A DNA stretch of 64,000 nt, taken from assembly GCA_022825665.1 (NCBI GenBank), contig JAJDWI010000149.1, positions 26,700 through 90,699 on the forward strand. Direction: 5' to 3'. Origin of the DNA: Candidatus Poribacteria bacterium. Its GTDB lineage: Bacteria; Poribacteria; WGA-4E; WGA-3G. The notes under the pieces were generated by a model, which saw only the letters and a program-made list of their open reading frames with translations, was not told the origin of the DNA and ran no database searches. This document shows positions 1 through 9,152 of the stretch, piece by piece. The position numbers and the translations under genes are program-made. The stretch's first letter is position 1. Each line of letters begins with the position of its first letter.

Positions 1-672
1 ATAGTGTCCAGCATTCGGCACCCATAATGTCTGAATATTTGGGTTTGGTGGAATGCGTAACTTCTTTTTAGTTGTTTCATTTTTACCCATTCCACCAAAG
101 ACTTCATATATGGGTATTGATGCTTGTTCAAGATAAGTGTAGGCATCAAATTCTTTGACAGTTGACCAAAAATTTCCCCAGATACTTTGCTCAAAACAAC
201 TTCGAGTCTCAGTTGACTTTTTCTGTATCTTGGTTATTTCTATTTGAGAAAGTGTTCCGTAAAACCTTCCCCCATCAAACGTACTGCCAGCAGATGAAAG
301 ACTCGTCCATCCCTCAAGTAAAACAAGTCCTGTAACACTTGCTGAATTTCTGGCAACCTCCATAGCAACCATACCACCAAGGCTGTGTCCTACGAGAATA
401 ATCTTATCAATTTCAATAAAGTCTACAAGTTTTAATACATCATCTGCAAGATTAGATATGGTGAATGCTTTGGTAGGTGTACTACTCTGTCCATGACCTC
501 TAAAGTCCAATGTGATACAACGTTGATTACTCGGTAAATTATCAATTACAGACTGCCAATCTTCTGAATCACAGCCAGTACCATGTAGGAACAGTAGTGG
601 AATCCCAGTACCACCAGAATCAGCATACGCCATCTCTCCCCAACTTGTAGTGAGATAAGTTATGCTATCCAT
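1..672 (-). CDS. alpha/beta hydrolase, 3' end cut by window edge
   Basis: The frame starts at ATG 672 and stays open to base 1, giving 224 codons with the C-terminus missing. The protein has an alpha/beta-hydrolase fold: an oxyanion-hole motif HGTG near residue 30, a DFRGHG strand near 58, and the nucleophile elbow GHSLGG near residue 96, which supplies the catalytic Ser. The window ends at an NAGHY motif that should hold the catalytic His. The substrate cannot be told from the sequence; esterase, lipase or C-C hydrolase activity are all possible. moeA stops only 10 bp upstream, so the two are probably cotranscribed. Confidence 0.85.
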   Translation of the reverse strand, partial: MDSITYLTTSWGEMAYADSGGTGIPLLFLHGTGCDSEDWQSVIDNLPSNQRCITLDFRGHGQSSTPTKAFTISNLADDVLKLVDFIEIDKIILVGHSLGGMVAMEVARNSASVTGLVLLEGWTSLSSAGSTFDGGRFYGTLSQIEITKIQKKSTETRSCFEQSIWGNFWSTVKEFDAYTYLEQASIPIYEVFGGMGKNETTKKKLRIPPNPNIQTLWVPNAGHY

Positions 673-682
673 ATATACCCAT

Positions 683-1885
683 TTAATCCAAAAATTGTGC
701 GTCCACTATTTCGCCTGATTGTAGAGACGCACCAGATGGAATGGTGATCAATCCGTTGGCTAAAACAAGAGAATGTAATATACCCGATCCCTGTGGACCA
801 GTTGTTTTAGCAATGTACTTACCATTCTCTTCAGTCAGGATTGCACGCATGTAATTGACTCTTCCATCTTTGTTGGTCACATCAGATGCCAAGACAGCAT
901 TAAAGGTTGGACGTAATAGATTGGTGTGTCCAGCCATTTTTAAAAGTGCCGGACGTACAAAGAGTTCAAATACTACGAGAGAAGATACAGGATTACCCGG
1001 CAACCCAAAAATGGGTTTTCCGTCAATTTCACCATAAGCCTGTGGTTTTCCCGGTTTCATCGCTACACGCCAGAAGTTCATCTGACCCAATTTTGTCAAG
1101 ACATTTTTCACTATATCGTGTTCACCGACAGAAACACCGCCACTTGTAATCAGTGCGTCAGCTTTCGCAATGGATTCACGGAAGATACGCTCTGTTTCCG
1201 CTTCATCATCGGGAGCGATGCCCATATCTATCGGAATCCCACCAGCATTCTGCACTTGTGCATAGATTCCATATCGATTACTATCCCGTATTTTACCCGG
1301 TTTCAAAGGTTCACCAAGTGGTGTAAGTTCATCACCAGTCGAGACTATGGCAACTTTCGGTTTACTATATACTGACGCTTCAGCACAATTAAGAGAAGCC
1401 ATCATGGAGACTTCTGGAGGACGAAGCACTTTACCCGGAGATATAACACAGTCTCCCATGTTTACACTCTCACCAGTAAAACGGACATTTTCGTTTTTAT
1501 CTACACTTTCTAAGATGTTGACCTTATCTCCAACAAGTTCTGTTACCTCTTGCATGACGACAGCATCAGCACCTTCTGGCATCATAGCACCTGTCATAAT
1601 CCGTGCAGCATGTCCACTTAAAATTTGTTTTTTTGGGGCATACCCTGCAGCGATAGTTTCCACAACTGATAGCACTGTAGGATTTTCTTCGGTTGCATCT
1701 TTCACATCTGTTGACCGTACAGCAAAACCATCCATTGCAGAATTGTCAAAAGGTGGGATGTTTTCTTTTGCATGTAGTTCTTCAGCAAGTACATAACCTG
1801 AACATTCAAGTATACCTCGTTTTTCTGTCGGTAGGACAGGGATACTTTCCAACATCTGTTGACGTGCTTCTTCAACACTTAGCAT
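683..1885 (-). CDS. moeA: molybdopterin molybdenumtransferase MoeA
   Basis: Inserts molybdate into adenylylated molybdopterin, the last common step of molybdenum cofactor synthesis, in the cytoplasm. The roughly 400-residue length is typical. The MoeA N-terminal signature PPFDNSAMDG lies at about residues 44-53. The MoCF-type fold follows, with STGDEL near 185, SGGVSVGEHD near 250 and GLPGNPVSS near 295. I prefer ATG 1885 because GGAG lies 8 bp upstream of it; an upstream GTG at 1894 is also open. It sits between the hydrolase gene and the ThDP-binding gene on the same strand. No other moa/moe gene is visible, so its client molybdoenzyme lies elsewhere. Confidence 0.93.
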   Translation of the reverse strand: MLSVEEARQQMLESIPVLPTEKRGILECSGYVLAEELHAKENIPPFDNSAMDGFAVRSTDVKDATEENPTVLSVVETIAAGYAPKKQILSGHAARIMTGAMMPEGADAVVMQEVTELVGDKVNILESVDKNENVRFTGESVNMGDCVISPGKVLRPPEVSMMASLNCAEASVYSKPKVAIVSTGDELTPLGEPLKPGKIRDSNRYGIYAQVQNAGGIPIDMGIAPDDEAETERIFRESIAKADALITSGGVSVGEHDIVKNVLTKLGQMNFWRVAMKPGKPQAYGEIDGKPIFGLPGNPVSSLVVFELFVRPALLKMAGHTNLLRPTFNAVLASDVTNKDGRVNYMRAILTEENGKYIAKTTGPQGSGILHSLVLANGLITIPSGASLQSGEIVDAQFLD

Positions 1886-1953
1886 TAAATTCACTCCAAT
1901 CTTCTTATCTACTTGTAACTATTACAGAATATATTCTTCTTTTCCATAGTCAT

Positions 1954-2448
1954 TTATGTCGCATGTCCAATGAGTAGAACTGCCGCAGGTAGAGATGTTT
2001 CCACCGCTTTTTCAAAAGCCCAATCTATATGACCTATATCCTCATCTATTTCTAACATCTGGTATGGTAAATTCCATGCTTTAAGTGTTGGTTCAAGGAA
2101 TGTTGCAACAGAGTCAACCCATTTCCCTTCAGCATCCCGATTATTATAACCCCTATATCCTATGAATACAACAACTGGGATTTGCATGTTAAACACAGTG
2201 CCTCGGAATGCATCACCAGCTTCAAGGAAACCAGTATTTTGAATAATAATTACAGGTTTCTTACCTCCGATATATAATCCTGCAGCGATTGCGAATGCCT
2301 CACCTTCGCGAGTTACAGTAATTACCTCAATATCATGCTCTTCACGTAACAGTTCATATATTCGCGCACTACCGTTGTCTGGTACTCCAATAGCATGGGT
2401 GATATTCTGTTTTTTCAATACATCCACTATTTTTTGTGCTGATGCCAT
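1954..2448 (-). CDS. ThDP-binding decarboxylase subunit, sulfopyruvate decarboxylase alpha (ComD)-like
   Basis: A 164-residue protein made only of the N-terminal (PYR-type) thiamin-diphosphate domain. It shows an IGVPD segment near residue 20, TREGEAFAIAAGLY near 45-60 (Glu of the ThDP activation relay) and QNTG near 77. The size and pattern match the alpha chain of two-subunit sulfopyruvate or phosphonopyruvate decarboxylases. Those enzymes need a partner carrying the PP domain that binds Mg-diphosphate, and no such gene is adjacent. It may pair with a distant beta chain or have another role. The start is ATG 2448 with AAGGA upstream. Function is inferred from the family. Confidence 0.75.
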   Translation of the reverse strand: MASAQKIVDVLKKQNITHAIGVPDNGSARIYELLREEHDIEVITVTREGEAFAIAAGLYIGGKKPVIIIQNTGFLEAGDAFRGTVFNMQIPVVVFIGYRGYNNRDAEGKWVDSVATFLEPTLKAWNLPYQMLEIDEDIGHIDWAFEKAVETSLPAAVLLIGHAT

Positions 2449-2470
2449 AAGTATCCTTTAACCATACAAT

Positions 2471-2494
2471 TGGGCAGGTTCAGTGACCTGCCCA
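2471..2494 (-). terminator. intergenic hairpin downstream of acs
   Basis: A perfect 9-bp inverted repeat (TGGGCAGGT, loop TCAGTG, ACCTGCCCA) lies between the acs stop and the start of the ThDP-binding gene. It could end or attenuate acs transcription. The downstream T-tract is weak (AATTGT), so the terminator role is tentative. Confidence 0.5.
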
Positions 2495-2561
2495 TTCAAT
2501 TAGAAATCTCAATTTATAATTCAGATGAGTCGAAAGTAGATATACATCACCAAAAGAGATT

Positions 2562-4505
2562 TTACTGTCTACCTTCTACCAACGCATCTACAACTGTTGG
2601 ATCTGCAAGCGTAGAGGTGTCCCCAAGATCAGATATATCACCTTCAGCAATTTTGCGAAGAATCCGCCGCATTATTTTACCTGATCGGGTCTTTGGTAAA
2701 GCAGGTGTAAACTGTATCTTATCCGGTGTTGCGATAGGTCCAATATGTTGCCGTACTGCTTGTTTGATACCCGTTTCCACATCATCGGATGCAGATTCAC
2801 CTGTCATCAACGTGACATACGCGTAAATACCTTGTCCTTTAATGTCATGTGTGTATCCAACAACTGCAGCCTCCGCCACAGCATCATGTTGTCCAATAGC
2901 ACCTTCAACTTCTGCTGTTCCCAACCTATGTCCAGAAACATTTAGCACGTCGTCAACTCGACCTGTAATCCAGTAATATCCATCTTCATCACGTAACACT
3001 CCATCACCAGTCATGTAATATCCTGGGAATCTGCTAAAATAGACATCAATGAAACGTTCATGGTCACCATATACTGTTCGCATGATACCGGGCCACGCAG
3101 TTTTAATGCAGAGATAACCAGTTGCTGGGTTACCTTCGACTTCTTTACCTTCTTCATTCAATATCACAGGTTCAATGCCAAAGAATGGGAACGTTGCAGA
3201 ACCCGGTTTAAGCGGCGTTGCTGCGGGTAAAGGCGTAATCAGAATACCACCAGTTTCGGTCTGCCACCAAGTATCAATAATCGGACACCGCTTTTCCCCA
3301 ACAATGTTATAATACCACAACCATTCAGGCTCTTTAATCGGTTCCCCGACTGTACCGAGTAAGCGAAGGGTTGATCTGTCATATTTTTCCACCCATGTAT
3401 TACCTTCCTTCATCAAGGCGCGTAATGCTGTGGGTGCGGTATAGAAAAGATTGATTTTATGCTTTTCCACAACTTGCCAAAACCGACCAAAATCTGGATA
3501 GTTTGGAACACCTTCAAACATAATCGTAATGGCACGATTTGCCAGTGGTCCGTAGATAATATATGAATGTCCTGTAATCCATCCGATATCAGCAGTACAC
3601 CAGTAAACATCACCTTCGTGGTAGTCAAAGATCTGTTGATGCGTATAGGATGTATAAACCAAGTATCCGCCTGTAGTATGTAAAACACCTTTCGGTTTTC
3701 CTGTTGATCCTGATGTATACAAAATAAATAGCGGATCTTCTGCATTCATCACTTCAGGTTCACATTCTGCATCAGCAGATTCCATCGCTTCGTGCCACCA
3801 TACATCTCGCGATGTATCAAAATCGACTGAATCACCTGTACGTTTAACAACAACGACCTTTTCAATAGATGGACAATCAACCACTGCAGCATCAGCGTTT
3901 GCTTTCATCGGAATATCGCTTCGTGCACCACGCAATGCTGTGTCCTGCGTAATTAATAGTTTACAAGAAGAATCGTTTATTCTATCTCGTAGCGATTCTG
4001 CTGAAAACGCGCCAAAAACTATTGAATGTACTGCACCTATTCTGGCACACGCTAACATAGCAATTGCCAATTCAGGAACCATCTGTAGATATATACAGAC
4101 GCGATCACCCTTTTCAACACCTTGTGATTTCAAGACATTCGCAAACTTCTTTACCTCTACAAGTAGTTCATTAAAACTGAATGTCTTATCTTCAGAAGGG
4201 TCGTTACCCTCCCATATAATTGCTGTTTCATCACCGTGTCCCGCTTCCACATGCCGGTCAACACAGTTATAGCAGGCGTTTAATGTGCCACCCTCAAACC
4301 ATTTAATTTGTGCTTTAACAAAATCATAATCCTGGACTGTATCCCACTTTTCATACCATGTTATCCGTTCAGCAATTGTTGCCCAAAAACCTTCTGGGTC
4401 TTGAATTGATTCAGCGTATCGCTCCTCGTAATCTTCTAAACTCTTGACATGAGCGTCACCGATTGGATAGGTAGTATCCATCGGTGGGAAAACGTTATTA
4501 GCCAT
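2562..4505 (-). CDS. acs: acetyl-CoA synthetase (AMP-forming)
   Basis: Activates acetate to acetyl-CoA through acetyl-AMP in the cytoplasm. The 647 residues match bacterial Acs in length. Visible motifs are the phosphate loop [12 protein letters not shown] near residue 265, WWQTETGG near 415, the adenylate-binding YMTGD and [13 protein letters not shown] near 500-525, and the acetylation-site motif [11 protein letters not shown] near 605, whose Lys is the usual target of regulatory acetylation. The start is ATG 4505 with GGAG 8 bp upstream. It is a single gene flanked by a hairpin on the 3' side and about 160 bp of featureless DNA on the 5' side. The identification is secure. Confidence 0.97.
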   Translation of the reverse strand: MANNVFPPMDTTYPIGDAHVKSLEDYEERYAESIQDPEGFWATIAERITWYEKWDTVQDYDFVKAQIKWFEGGTLNACYNCVDRHVEAGHGDETAIIWEGNDPSEDKTFSFNELLVEVKKFANVLKSQGVEKGDRVCIYLQMVPELAIAMLACARIGAVHSIVFGAFSAESLRDRINDSSCKLLITQDTALRGARSDIPMKANADAAVVDCPSIEKVVVVKRTGDSVDFDTSRDVWWHEAMESADAECEPEVMNAEDPLFILYTSGSTGKPKGVLHTTGGYLVYTSYTHQQIFDYHEGDVYWCTADIGWITGHSYIIYGPLANRAITIMFEGVPNYPDFGRFWQVVEKHKINLFYTAPTALRALMKEGNTWVEKYDRSTLRLLGTVGEPIKEPEWLWYYNIVGEKRCPIIDTWWQTETGGILITPLPAATPLKPGSATFPFFGIEPVILNEEGKEVEGNPATGYLCIKTAWPGIMRTVYGDHERFIDVYFSRFPGYYMTGDGVLRDEDGYYWITGRVDDVLNVSGHRLGTAEVEGAIGQHDAVAEAAVVGYTHDIKGQGIYAYVTLMTGESASDDVETGIKQAVRQHIGPIATPDKIQFTPALPKTRSGKIMRRILRKIAEGDISDLGDTSTLADPTVVDALVEGRQ

Positions 4506-4665
4506 CTATCATCTCCTCTATATACTTATCTCTATGCAATTCCACTGTTTATGATATGATTCCATTTTATATTATAGTAGGGAATGTGTCAATACATTAG
4601 GTGGGGAATTAGAAGTAAAACAGGTCGCGTTTTTCTGAGTCAACCATCCTATTCCTCTGTCCATT

Positions 4666-5958
4666 TTATTTTTTTAGAACTAAAATCCAATCGGTGTTGA
4701 TACGTTCTTCTCTTGGTACCTTAATGAAATGTTTGATAATCTCTGAACCGAAATAAGTTTCTACTTCAAATCCAATTTCTTCAGCAATCTGCATGAGGTA
4801 TTTCCAACTTTCAAACAACTGTCCACGTATACGATTATTGCCAACAACTACAATATATCTGCAGCCATTACGCAAAACCTTGTAGACTTCCGCAAGATTC
4901 TCACGCATATCTTTAAGATATTTATAGGCAATGTATGCACGTCTCGGGTCTATTTCATAGATATTAGTGATAACTTTGTCCGCCTCTTGCACACCTATTT
5001 CATGTTTTTGCTTGTAATCGCGAGCAGAGACACTTTCCGTCCCGACATTTTGTTTTTTCAAAGCAGTTAACGAATCCTGTGCAAATCCAAGCCAATACAT
5101 CTCTAATTGATGAGTCCTCGGATAATCCACTGCGTTGACATACGGTGGAGAAGTTACAGCGAGATCAAAATGACCTTCTTTGTACACAATATTCCTTGCA
5201 TCCATATCATCTGGAAACTCAACGTTAATATCCAATGGGTAGTTTTGGGAAAACGCAACCATTTTAGGAACTTTGGTTAGAACTGTTTTAGCAAAGCGAT
5301 TTAGTGCATCAGTAGGTTTTACCAATTTGTTCAATTTTTTCCGAATTACTGTCCGAGTACAATTATCATCTGCATTAGATACAGAACGGATAATTGATGA
5401 AAGACAGACTTTAAAGAAATCTTTAATGTCATCATTGACCATAAGTTGTTGAATTTTATTTCTTAGGTAGGTTAACTCAAGAAGTATCTCTTTGTTAAAC
5501 CAATTGTCTCTATAGGGAAAATTCGGGAAGTCAGTATCGTTAACCTGTGTGGAATCATAATTTAAAATAGACTCCAGAAGTGTTTTTTGTGATGCTTTGA
5601 GTGCTTTCTCTGACAAAGGGGTAACCTTTACTTTAGAAATGAATCGTGAAAACGGGTCAACATCTATCCCAACAGAGTTCCGTTTTGAGAGAAGTGCTTC
5701 AACATTTGTGGTACCGCTTCCAGCAAATGGATCCAAGATCACATCACGCTCCTGAGAGAACCGTTTGATGAGCCAACGTGGTAATTCGGGGAAAAATTTA
5801 GCAGGGTATTTGTGAATTCCGTGAGTCAAAAAACTCTGGTCGTGACTGATAAAAAGAAACCTATCTCCATTTTTTATTGGAAGATCAACAGGAATCTCAC
5901 CGTCAACTTGAATAATTCTTTCACCAAAGTCGTTAATGATTTCAGTTACTTTGGACAT
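4666..5958 (-). CDS. orphan DNA methyltransferase (SPPY type)
   Basis: An S-adenosylmethionine-dependent DNA methyltransferase of 430 residues. The SAM-binding motif DPFAGSGTTN comes first (about residue 78) and the catalytic motif TSPPYVNAVDYPR second (about 268). SPPY is usual for N4-cytosine or some N6-adenine enzymes. The central part is likely DNA recognition. No restriction endonuclease gene lies next to it, so it may be a solitary regulatory or housekeeping methylase. It is unrelated in motif order to the second methyltransferase at 29477-30346. Target sequence and base are unknown. Confidence 0.85.
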   Translation of the reverse strand: MSKVTEIINDFGERIIQVDGEIPVDLPIKNGDRFLFISHDQSFLTHGIHKYPAKFFPELPRWLIKRFSQERDVILDPFAGSGTTNVEALLSKRNSVGIDVDPFSRFISKVKVTPLSEKALKASQKTLLESILNYDSTQVNDTDFPNFPYRDNWFNKEILLELTYLRNKIQQLMVNDDIKDFFKVCLSSIIRSVSNADDNCTRTVIRKKLNKLVKPTDALNRFAKTVLTKVPKMVAFSQNYPLDINVEFPDDMDARNIVYKEGHFDLAVTSPPYVNAVDYPRTHQLEMYWLGFAQDSLTALKKQNVGTESVSARDYKQKHEIGVQEADKVITNIYEIDPRRAYIAYKYLKDMRENLAEVYKVLRNGCRYIVVVGNNRIRGQLFESWKYLMQIAEEIGFEVETYFGSEIIKHFIKVPREERINTDWILVLKK

Positions 5959-6082
5959 ATCTTTTTTCTTCAGACTATATATATTATTTATGTATTTATT
6001 ACATCTTTATTATATCACAATTACTGCTCCAATGCAATCAACCAGCAGCTTGGAATTAAACACGCATTGATTAGGAACAAAT

Positions 6083-6111
6083 TTGACTTTTTTGGTAATA
6101 TATAGTATAAT
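6083..6111 (+). promoter_or_regulatory. sigma-70-type promoter of the Rrf2-cysK operon
   Basis: TTGACT at 6083-6088 and a perfect TATAAT at 6106-6111 are separated by 17 bp. Transcription should begin near 6118, inside the palindrome at 6119-6135, about 37 bp before the Rrf2 ATG. Confidence 0.8.
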
Positions 6112-6118
6112 TATAGTT

Positions 6119-6135
6119 ACCTAAATTGGTTAGGT
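6119..6135 (+). promoter_or_regulatory. palindromic operator, probable Rrf2 autoregulation site
   Basis: ACCTAA-ATTGG-TTAGGT is a perfect 6-bp inverted repeat lying over the predicted transcription start. Rrf2 regulators of cysteine metabolism (CymR) and Fe-S metabolism bind AT-rich dyads of this size. The position directly downstream of the -10 box predicts repression. Binding by the adjacent Rrf2 protein is inferred. Confidence 0.7.
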
Positions 6136-6154
6136 ATAGAAAGGATGGACGCAG

Positions 6155-6592
6155 ATGCAGTTATCCGCTAAGTTGAAATATGCAGTTTGTGCAATGTTGG
6201 AACTTGGTTTACAATATCACAATCAATTTATTTCAGTTACTGTGTTGGCAGAAAAACGCAGTATTCCTGGACCATTTTTGGAGAAACTTCTCTTACAACT
6301 CAAAAGTGCTGGTTTAACAACAAGTCGACGAGGACCTGATGGTGGGTATAGTCTTGCCCTACCTCCAGATCAAATTAGGATAGGCGATATATTCACAGCA
6401 GTAGAAGGTCCAGTTAATTTCACAGAAGGTTTTGAATTACAGGAATCATCTGAAATAGGTGAATTTTTTGCTGAGATTGAGACAGAGATTAGAGATGTGT
6501 TGAATACAAAAACCTTACACGAGCTCTGTTGTCATGCACGTAAGATTAATCAATTATCAACACCTACACATCCACATCCGTATTCTATATGA
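6155..6592 (+). CDS. Rrf2 family transcriptional regulator (CymR-like)
   Basis: A 145-residue Rrf2 winged-helix regulator: LSAKLKYAVCAMLELG at the N-terminus, a recognition helix around IPGPFLEKLLLQLKSAGL (residues 40-57), and the wing RRGPDGGYSLA (residues 60-70). IscR-type proteins carry three spaced Cys ligands near residues 92-104. Here only an adjacent Cys-Cys pair is seen near residue 125, so an Fe-S cluster is not assured and a CymR-type sensor of cysteine status is more likely. It overlaps cysK by 4 bp and probably represses the operon through the dyad at 6119-6135. Confidence 0.88.
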   Translation: MQLSAKLKYAVCAMLELGLQYHNQFISVTVLAEKRSIPGPFLEKLLLQLKSAGLTTSRRGPDGGYSLALPPDQIRIGDIFTAVEGPVNFTEGFELQESSEIGEFFAEIETEIRDVLNTKTLHELCCHARKINQLSTPTHPHPYSI

Positions 6593-7539
6593 AACTCGCT
6601 AAGAATCTGACAAAACTCATCGGGAATACACCGATGGTTCGACTAAATGCCCTGCCTAATAAAGAGGATGCAACAATCTATGCAAAGTTGGAATCCTATA
6701 ATCCGGGTGGAAGCATTAAGGATCGTATCAGTTATGGGATGGTTGTAGATGCTGAGAAACGCGGCATTCTAAAACCGGGTGATACAATAGTTGAACCAAC
6801 AGCAGGAAATACTGGCATAGGTCTCTCTATAGTCGGAGTGGCACGAGGTTATCGTGTTATTTTGACCATGCCAGAATATGTAAGTAGTGAAAAGTATGCC
6901 CTTCTTTCGGCATTTGGTGCGGATATAGTTCTAACACCAGAACACGGAGGAATGGCAAGTGCAATATGGGAAGCAGAGGAAATCATAAGACGCAATTCAC
7001 GACATTATATGCCTAACCAATTTTCGAATCCTGCTAACCCACAGATTCATAGACAGACCACTGCAGTTGAAATCTTGAAATCCGTTGGAAGTAATATAGA
7101 TTACCTTGTTGTAGGTGTAGGAACAGGTGGCACTTTAACAGGTGTGGGTGAAGTGATTAAGTCCCACAATCCAAAAACAAAGATTGTTGCTGTTGAGCCG
7201 TTGGTTTCATCGGTGCTTTCAGGGGGTATGCCGGGACCGACACGAATTGATGGACTCGGTGCAGGTATGATTCCTGAAGTCTTGAATGTAGATATAATTG
7301 ATGATGTAATTCCAGTTTCAGAAGAGGTCGCTTACGAAATGATGAAAGAAATTTCCAAAAAAGAAGGTTTGTTAGTAGGAATGTCTTCTGGAGCAAATGT
7401 ATATGCAGCATTGCAAGTTGCGAAAGAAATGGGTCCGAAAAAGACTGTGGTAACAATTCTACCAGACACAGGAGAACGTTACTTTAGTTTGAGCAGATAT
7501 TTTGAACTTGAGACAGATATTATGGAATCTATATCCTAA
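6589..7539 (+). CDS. cysK: cysteine synthase (O-acetylserine or O-phosphoserine sulfhydrylase)
   Basis: A fold-type II pyridoxal-phosphate enzyme of 316 residues making cysteine from an activated serine and sulfide, or a thiocarboxylate. The PLP lysine lies in YNPGGSIKDR (about residue 45). The substrate loop is PTAGNTG (about 72) and the phosphate-binding loop is GTGGT (about 182). The ATG overlaps the Rrf2 stop, so translation is coupled. A sulfur carrier gene downstream and a JAMM peptidase at 11969 leave open that the sulfur donor is a protein thiocarboxylate, as for CysM with CysO, rather than free sulfide. The family is certain; the choice of donor is inferred. Confidence 0.95.
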   Translation: MKLAKNLTKLIGNTPMVRLNALPNKEDATIYAKLESYNPGGSIKDRISYGMVVDAEKRGILKPGDTIVEPTAGNTGIGLSIVGVARGYRVILTMPEYVSSEKYALLSAFGADIVLTPEHGGMASAIWEAEEIIRRNSRHYMPNQFSNPANPQIHRQTTAVEILKSVGSNIDYLVVGVGTGGTLTGVGEVIKSHNPKTKIVAVEPLVSSVLSGGMPGPTRIDGLGAGMIPEVLNVDIIDDVIPVSEEVAYEMMKEISKKEGLLVGMSSGANVYAALQVAKEMGPKKTVVTILPDTGERYFSLSRYFELETDIMESIS

Positions 7540-7566
7540 TAGAATAAAAGCAGGTAAATTTACGGA

Positions 7567-8325
7567 ATGACATGTCAAATTCAGAATGCTTCATTGATGG
7601 AATTGAAGCGACATTTAAGTTTAACGGAAAATCCTCAGGAAGTTCTTTTTACACTCTTTAAGAGTTTTAAGGATCGTGCAGCAATTGTTACCAGTGGACA
7701 GTTGTCAGGTATGGTTCAAATACATCTGGCAGCAGAAAACAATGTGCCATTCCGTGTGTGTACGGTAGATACACTTCGTCTATTTCCTGAAACCTATACT
7801 TTTTTTGAAAAAGTTGAAGAACGATATGGAATTGATATCGAACGTATTCAACCTGATATATCTGAAGTCGATAAAATGGTTTCCGAACATGGTGAATATT
7901 TGTTTTTTGATAGCAGGTCAAAACAAGAGTTCTGTTGTGACATACGGAAAATAAGACCTATGGAACGGCTTTTAGACACATTAGATATTTGGATCACAGG
8001 TACACGTAGAGATCAATCTGAGACACGTCAACATTTCCAGAAAGTAGAAACTATTTCATCAAAACCGCATCCTATTCTCAAAGTGAGTCCATTGCTTCAT
8101 TGGACATCCGAACAGGTATGGGAATTTGTCCTAAACAATAATGTTCCTGTTAATCCGCTATTTCTACCAGATGCGCGTGGCCACTACTTCGATTCTCTCG
8201 GTTGTATAACCTGTACGACCAGAATTCGCCCTGGTGAACCGAAACGAGCTGGACGTTGGCGTTGGCAAAACAATACAGAAACAGAAAATAATAACAAAGA
8301 GTGTGGACTACACTATGCTATTTGA
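7567..8325 (+). CDS. cysH: phosphoadenylyl-sulfate / adenylyl-sulfate reductase
   Basis: Reduces activated sulfate (APS or PAPS) to sulfite during assimilation. The 252-residue protein has the PAPS-reductase-family segments VDTLRLFPET near residue 60 and TGTRRDQSETR near 142. It has the four Cys that bind a [4Fe-4S] cluster in assimilatory APS reductases: the Cys-Cys pair near 120 and CITC near 216. It ends with the catalytic KECGLHY motif. The cluster ligands favour APS as substrate over PAPS. It lies 27 bp after cysK and is probably in the same Rrf2-controlled operon. Confidence 0.92.
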   Translation: MTCQIQNASLMELKRHLSLTENPQEVLFTLFKSFKDRAAIVTSGQLSGMVQIHLAAENNVPFRVCTVDTLRLFPETYTFFEKVEERYGIDIERIQPDISEVDKMVSEHGEYLFFDSRSKQEFCCDIRKIRPMERLLDTLDIWITGTRRDQSETRQHFQKVETISSKPHPILKVSPLLHWTSEQVWEFVLNNNVPVNPLFLPDARGHYFDSLGCITCTTRIRPGEPKRAGRWRWQNNTETENNNKECGLHYAI

Positions 8326-8418
8326 GATATTTACGCAAATGCGGATTTGAATTCCGCAATCCATGACATACAACATTGAATATGTTGTCAGACCACTGAC
8401 CTGATAAAGGAGAAAAAA

Positions 8419-8694
8419 ATGGCAGTAACAGTTCGTATACCAACCCCGTTGAGACGTTTAACGCAGAATCTCGCGGAGGTTGAAACCGAAGGTACTAATA
8501 TTGAAACTATAATTGAAAATCTGGATTCCAACTATCCGGGTATGAAAGAACGTCTCTGTGATGATGACGGAAAAATCCGTCGGTTTGTGAATATTTATCT
8601 TAACGATGAAGACATTCGTTTTCTTGATGGAAAAGAAACAGAAGTTACTGACGGTGCTGAAATATCTATAATCCCCGCCATTGCTGGTGGTTAA
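8419..8694 (+). CDS. MoaD/ThiS-family sulfur carrier protein (CysO-like)
   Basis: A 91-residue ubiquitin-like protein ending in the di-glycine IAGG, the site of adenylation and thiocarboxylation in ThiS, MoaD and CysO. The N-terminal beta strand (VTVRIPTPLRRLT), the helix NIETIIENLDSNYPGM and NIYLNDEDIRFLDG fit the CysO-like branch. It follows cysH and is preceded by a strong AAGGAG. A JAMM peptidase of the type that releases cysteine from CysO lies 3.3 kb downstream on the same strand, so a carrier for cysteine synthesis is more likely than a molybdopterin or thiamin role. No cognate E1-like enzyme is visible in this window. Confidence 0.88.
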   Translation: MAVTVRIPTPLRRLTQNLAEVETEGTNIETIIENLDSNYPGMKERLCDDDGKIRRFVNIYLNDEDIRFLDGKETEVTDGAEISIIPAIAGG

Positions 8695-9152
8695 ACACTT
8701 ACCTAAATAGCAACTTGTGCAGGTTAATTTATAACGTGAGTTTGATAAATCAGATTATTGTGTTCGGCAGAATACGTGTTTGGTATTCTGCATTGGTTAG
8801 GAAACTGCTCCTACCGTTATATGAAAGTAATATTTAGGATAAAATGGCATCCAAATACTAATTATTAAACCCACGTTATTATTACTAACATTCTTTCAGT
8901 AAAAGAGACAGAATCCCAACAAGTTGCAAAATATAAATTGCAAGTCTTAATTCCGCGTTTTGTGTAATATAATATAGATTAACTGCCGGATCGTTTATAC
9001 TTACCATCCTTTCAGTTAAAGTAATTTAGAAATTAATAGACACTTACTTCCCACAATAATTAGTGACGATTAATTTCACTGTTATGAAATTGTCCAAGTA
9101 ATAAATAACTACCTTTGTACGCTATTCAACGAAATATATCAGTAACCAATTC
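8695..9152. other. 458-bp intergenic region
   Basis: No gene is supported here. Two imperfect copies of a roughly 28-bp AT-rich sequence occur at about 8887-8914 and 9001-9028, each containing CTTTCAGT followed by AAAG. They could be binding sites or a degenerate repeat ahead of the M48 gene. Nothing else stands out. Confidence 0.4.

Noticed and set aside
4666..5958. Restriction-modification system
   Set aside because: No endonuclease or specificity gene borders either methyltransferase.
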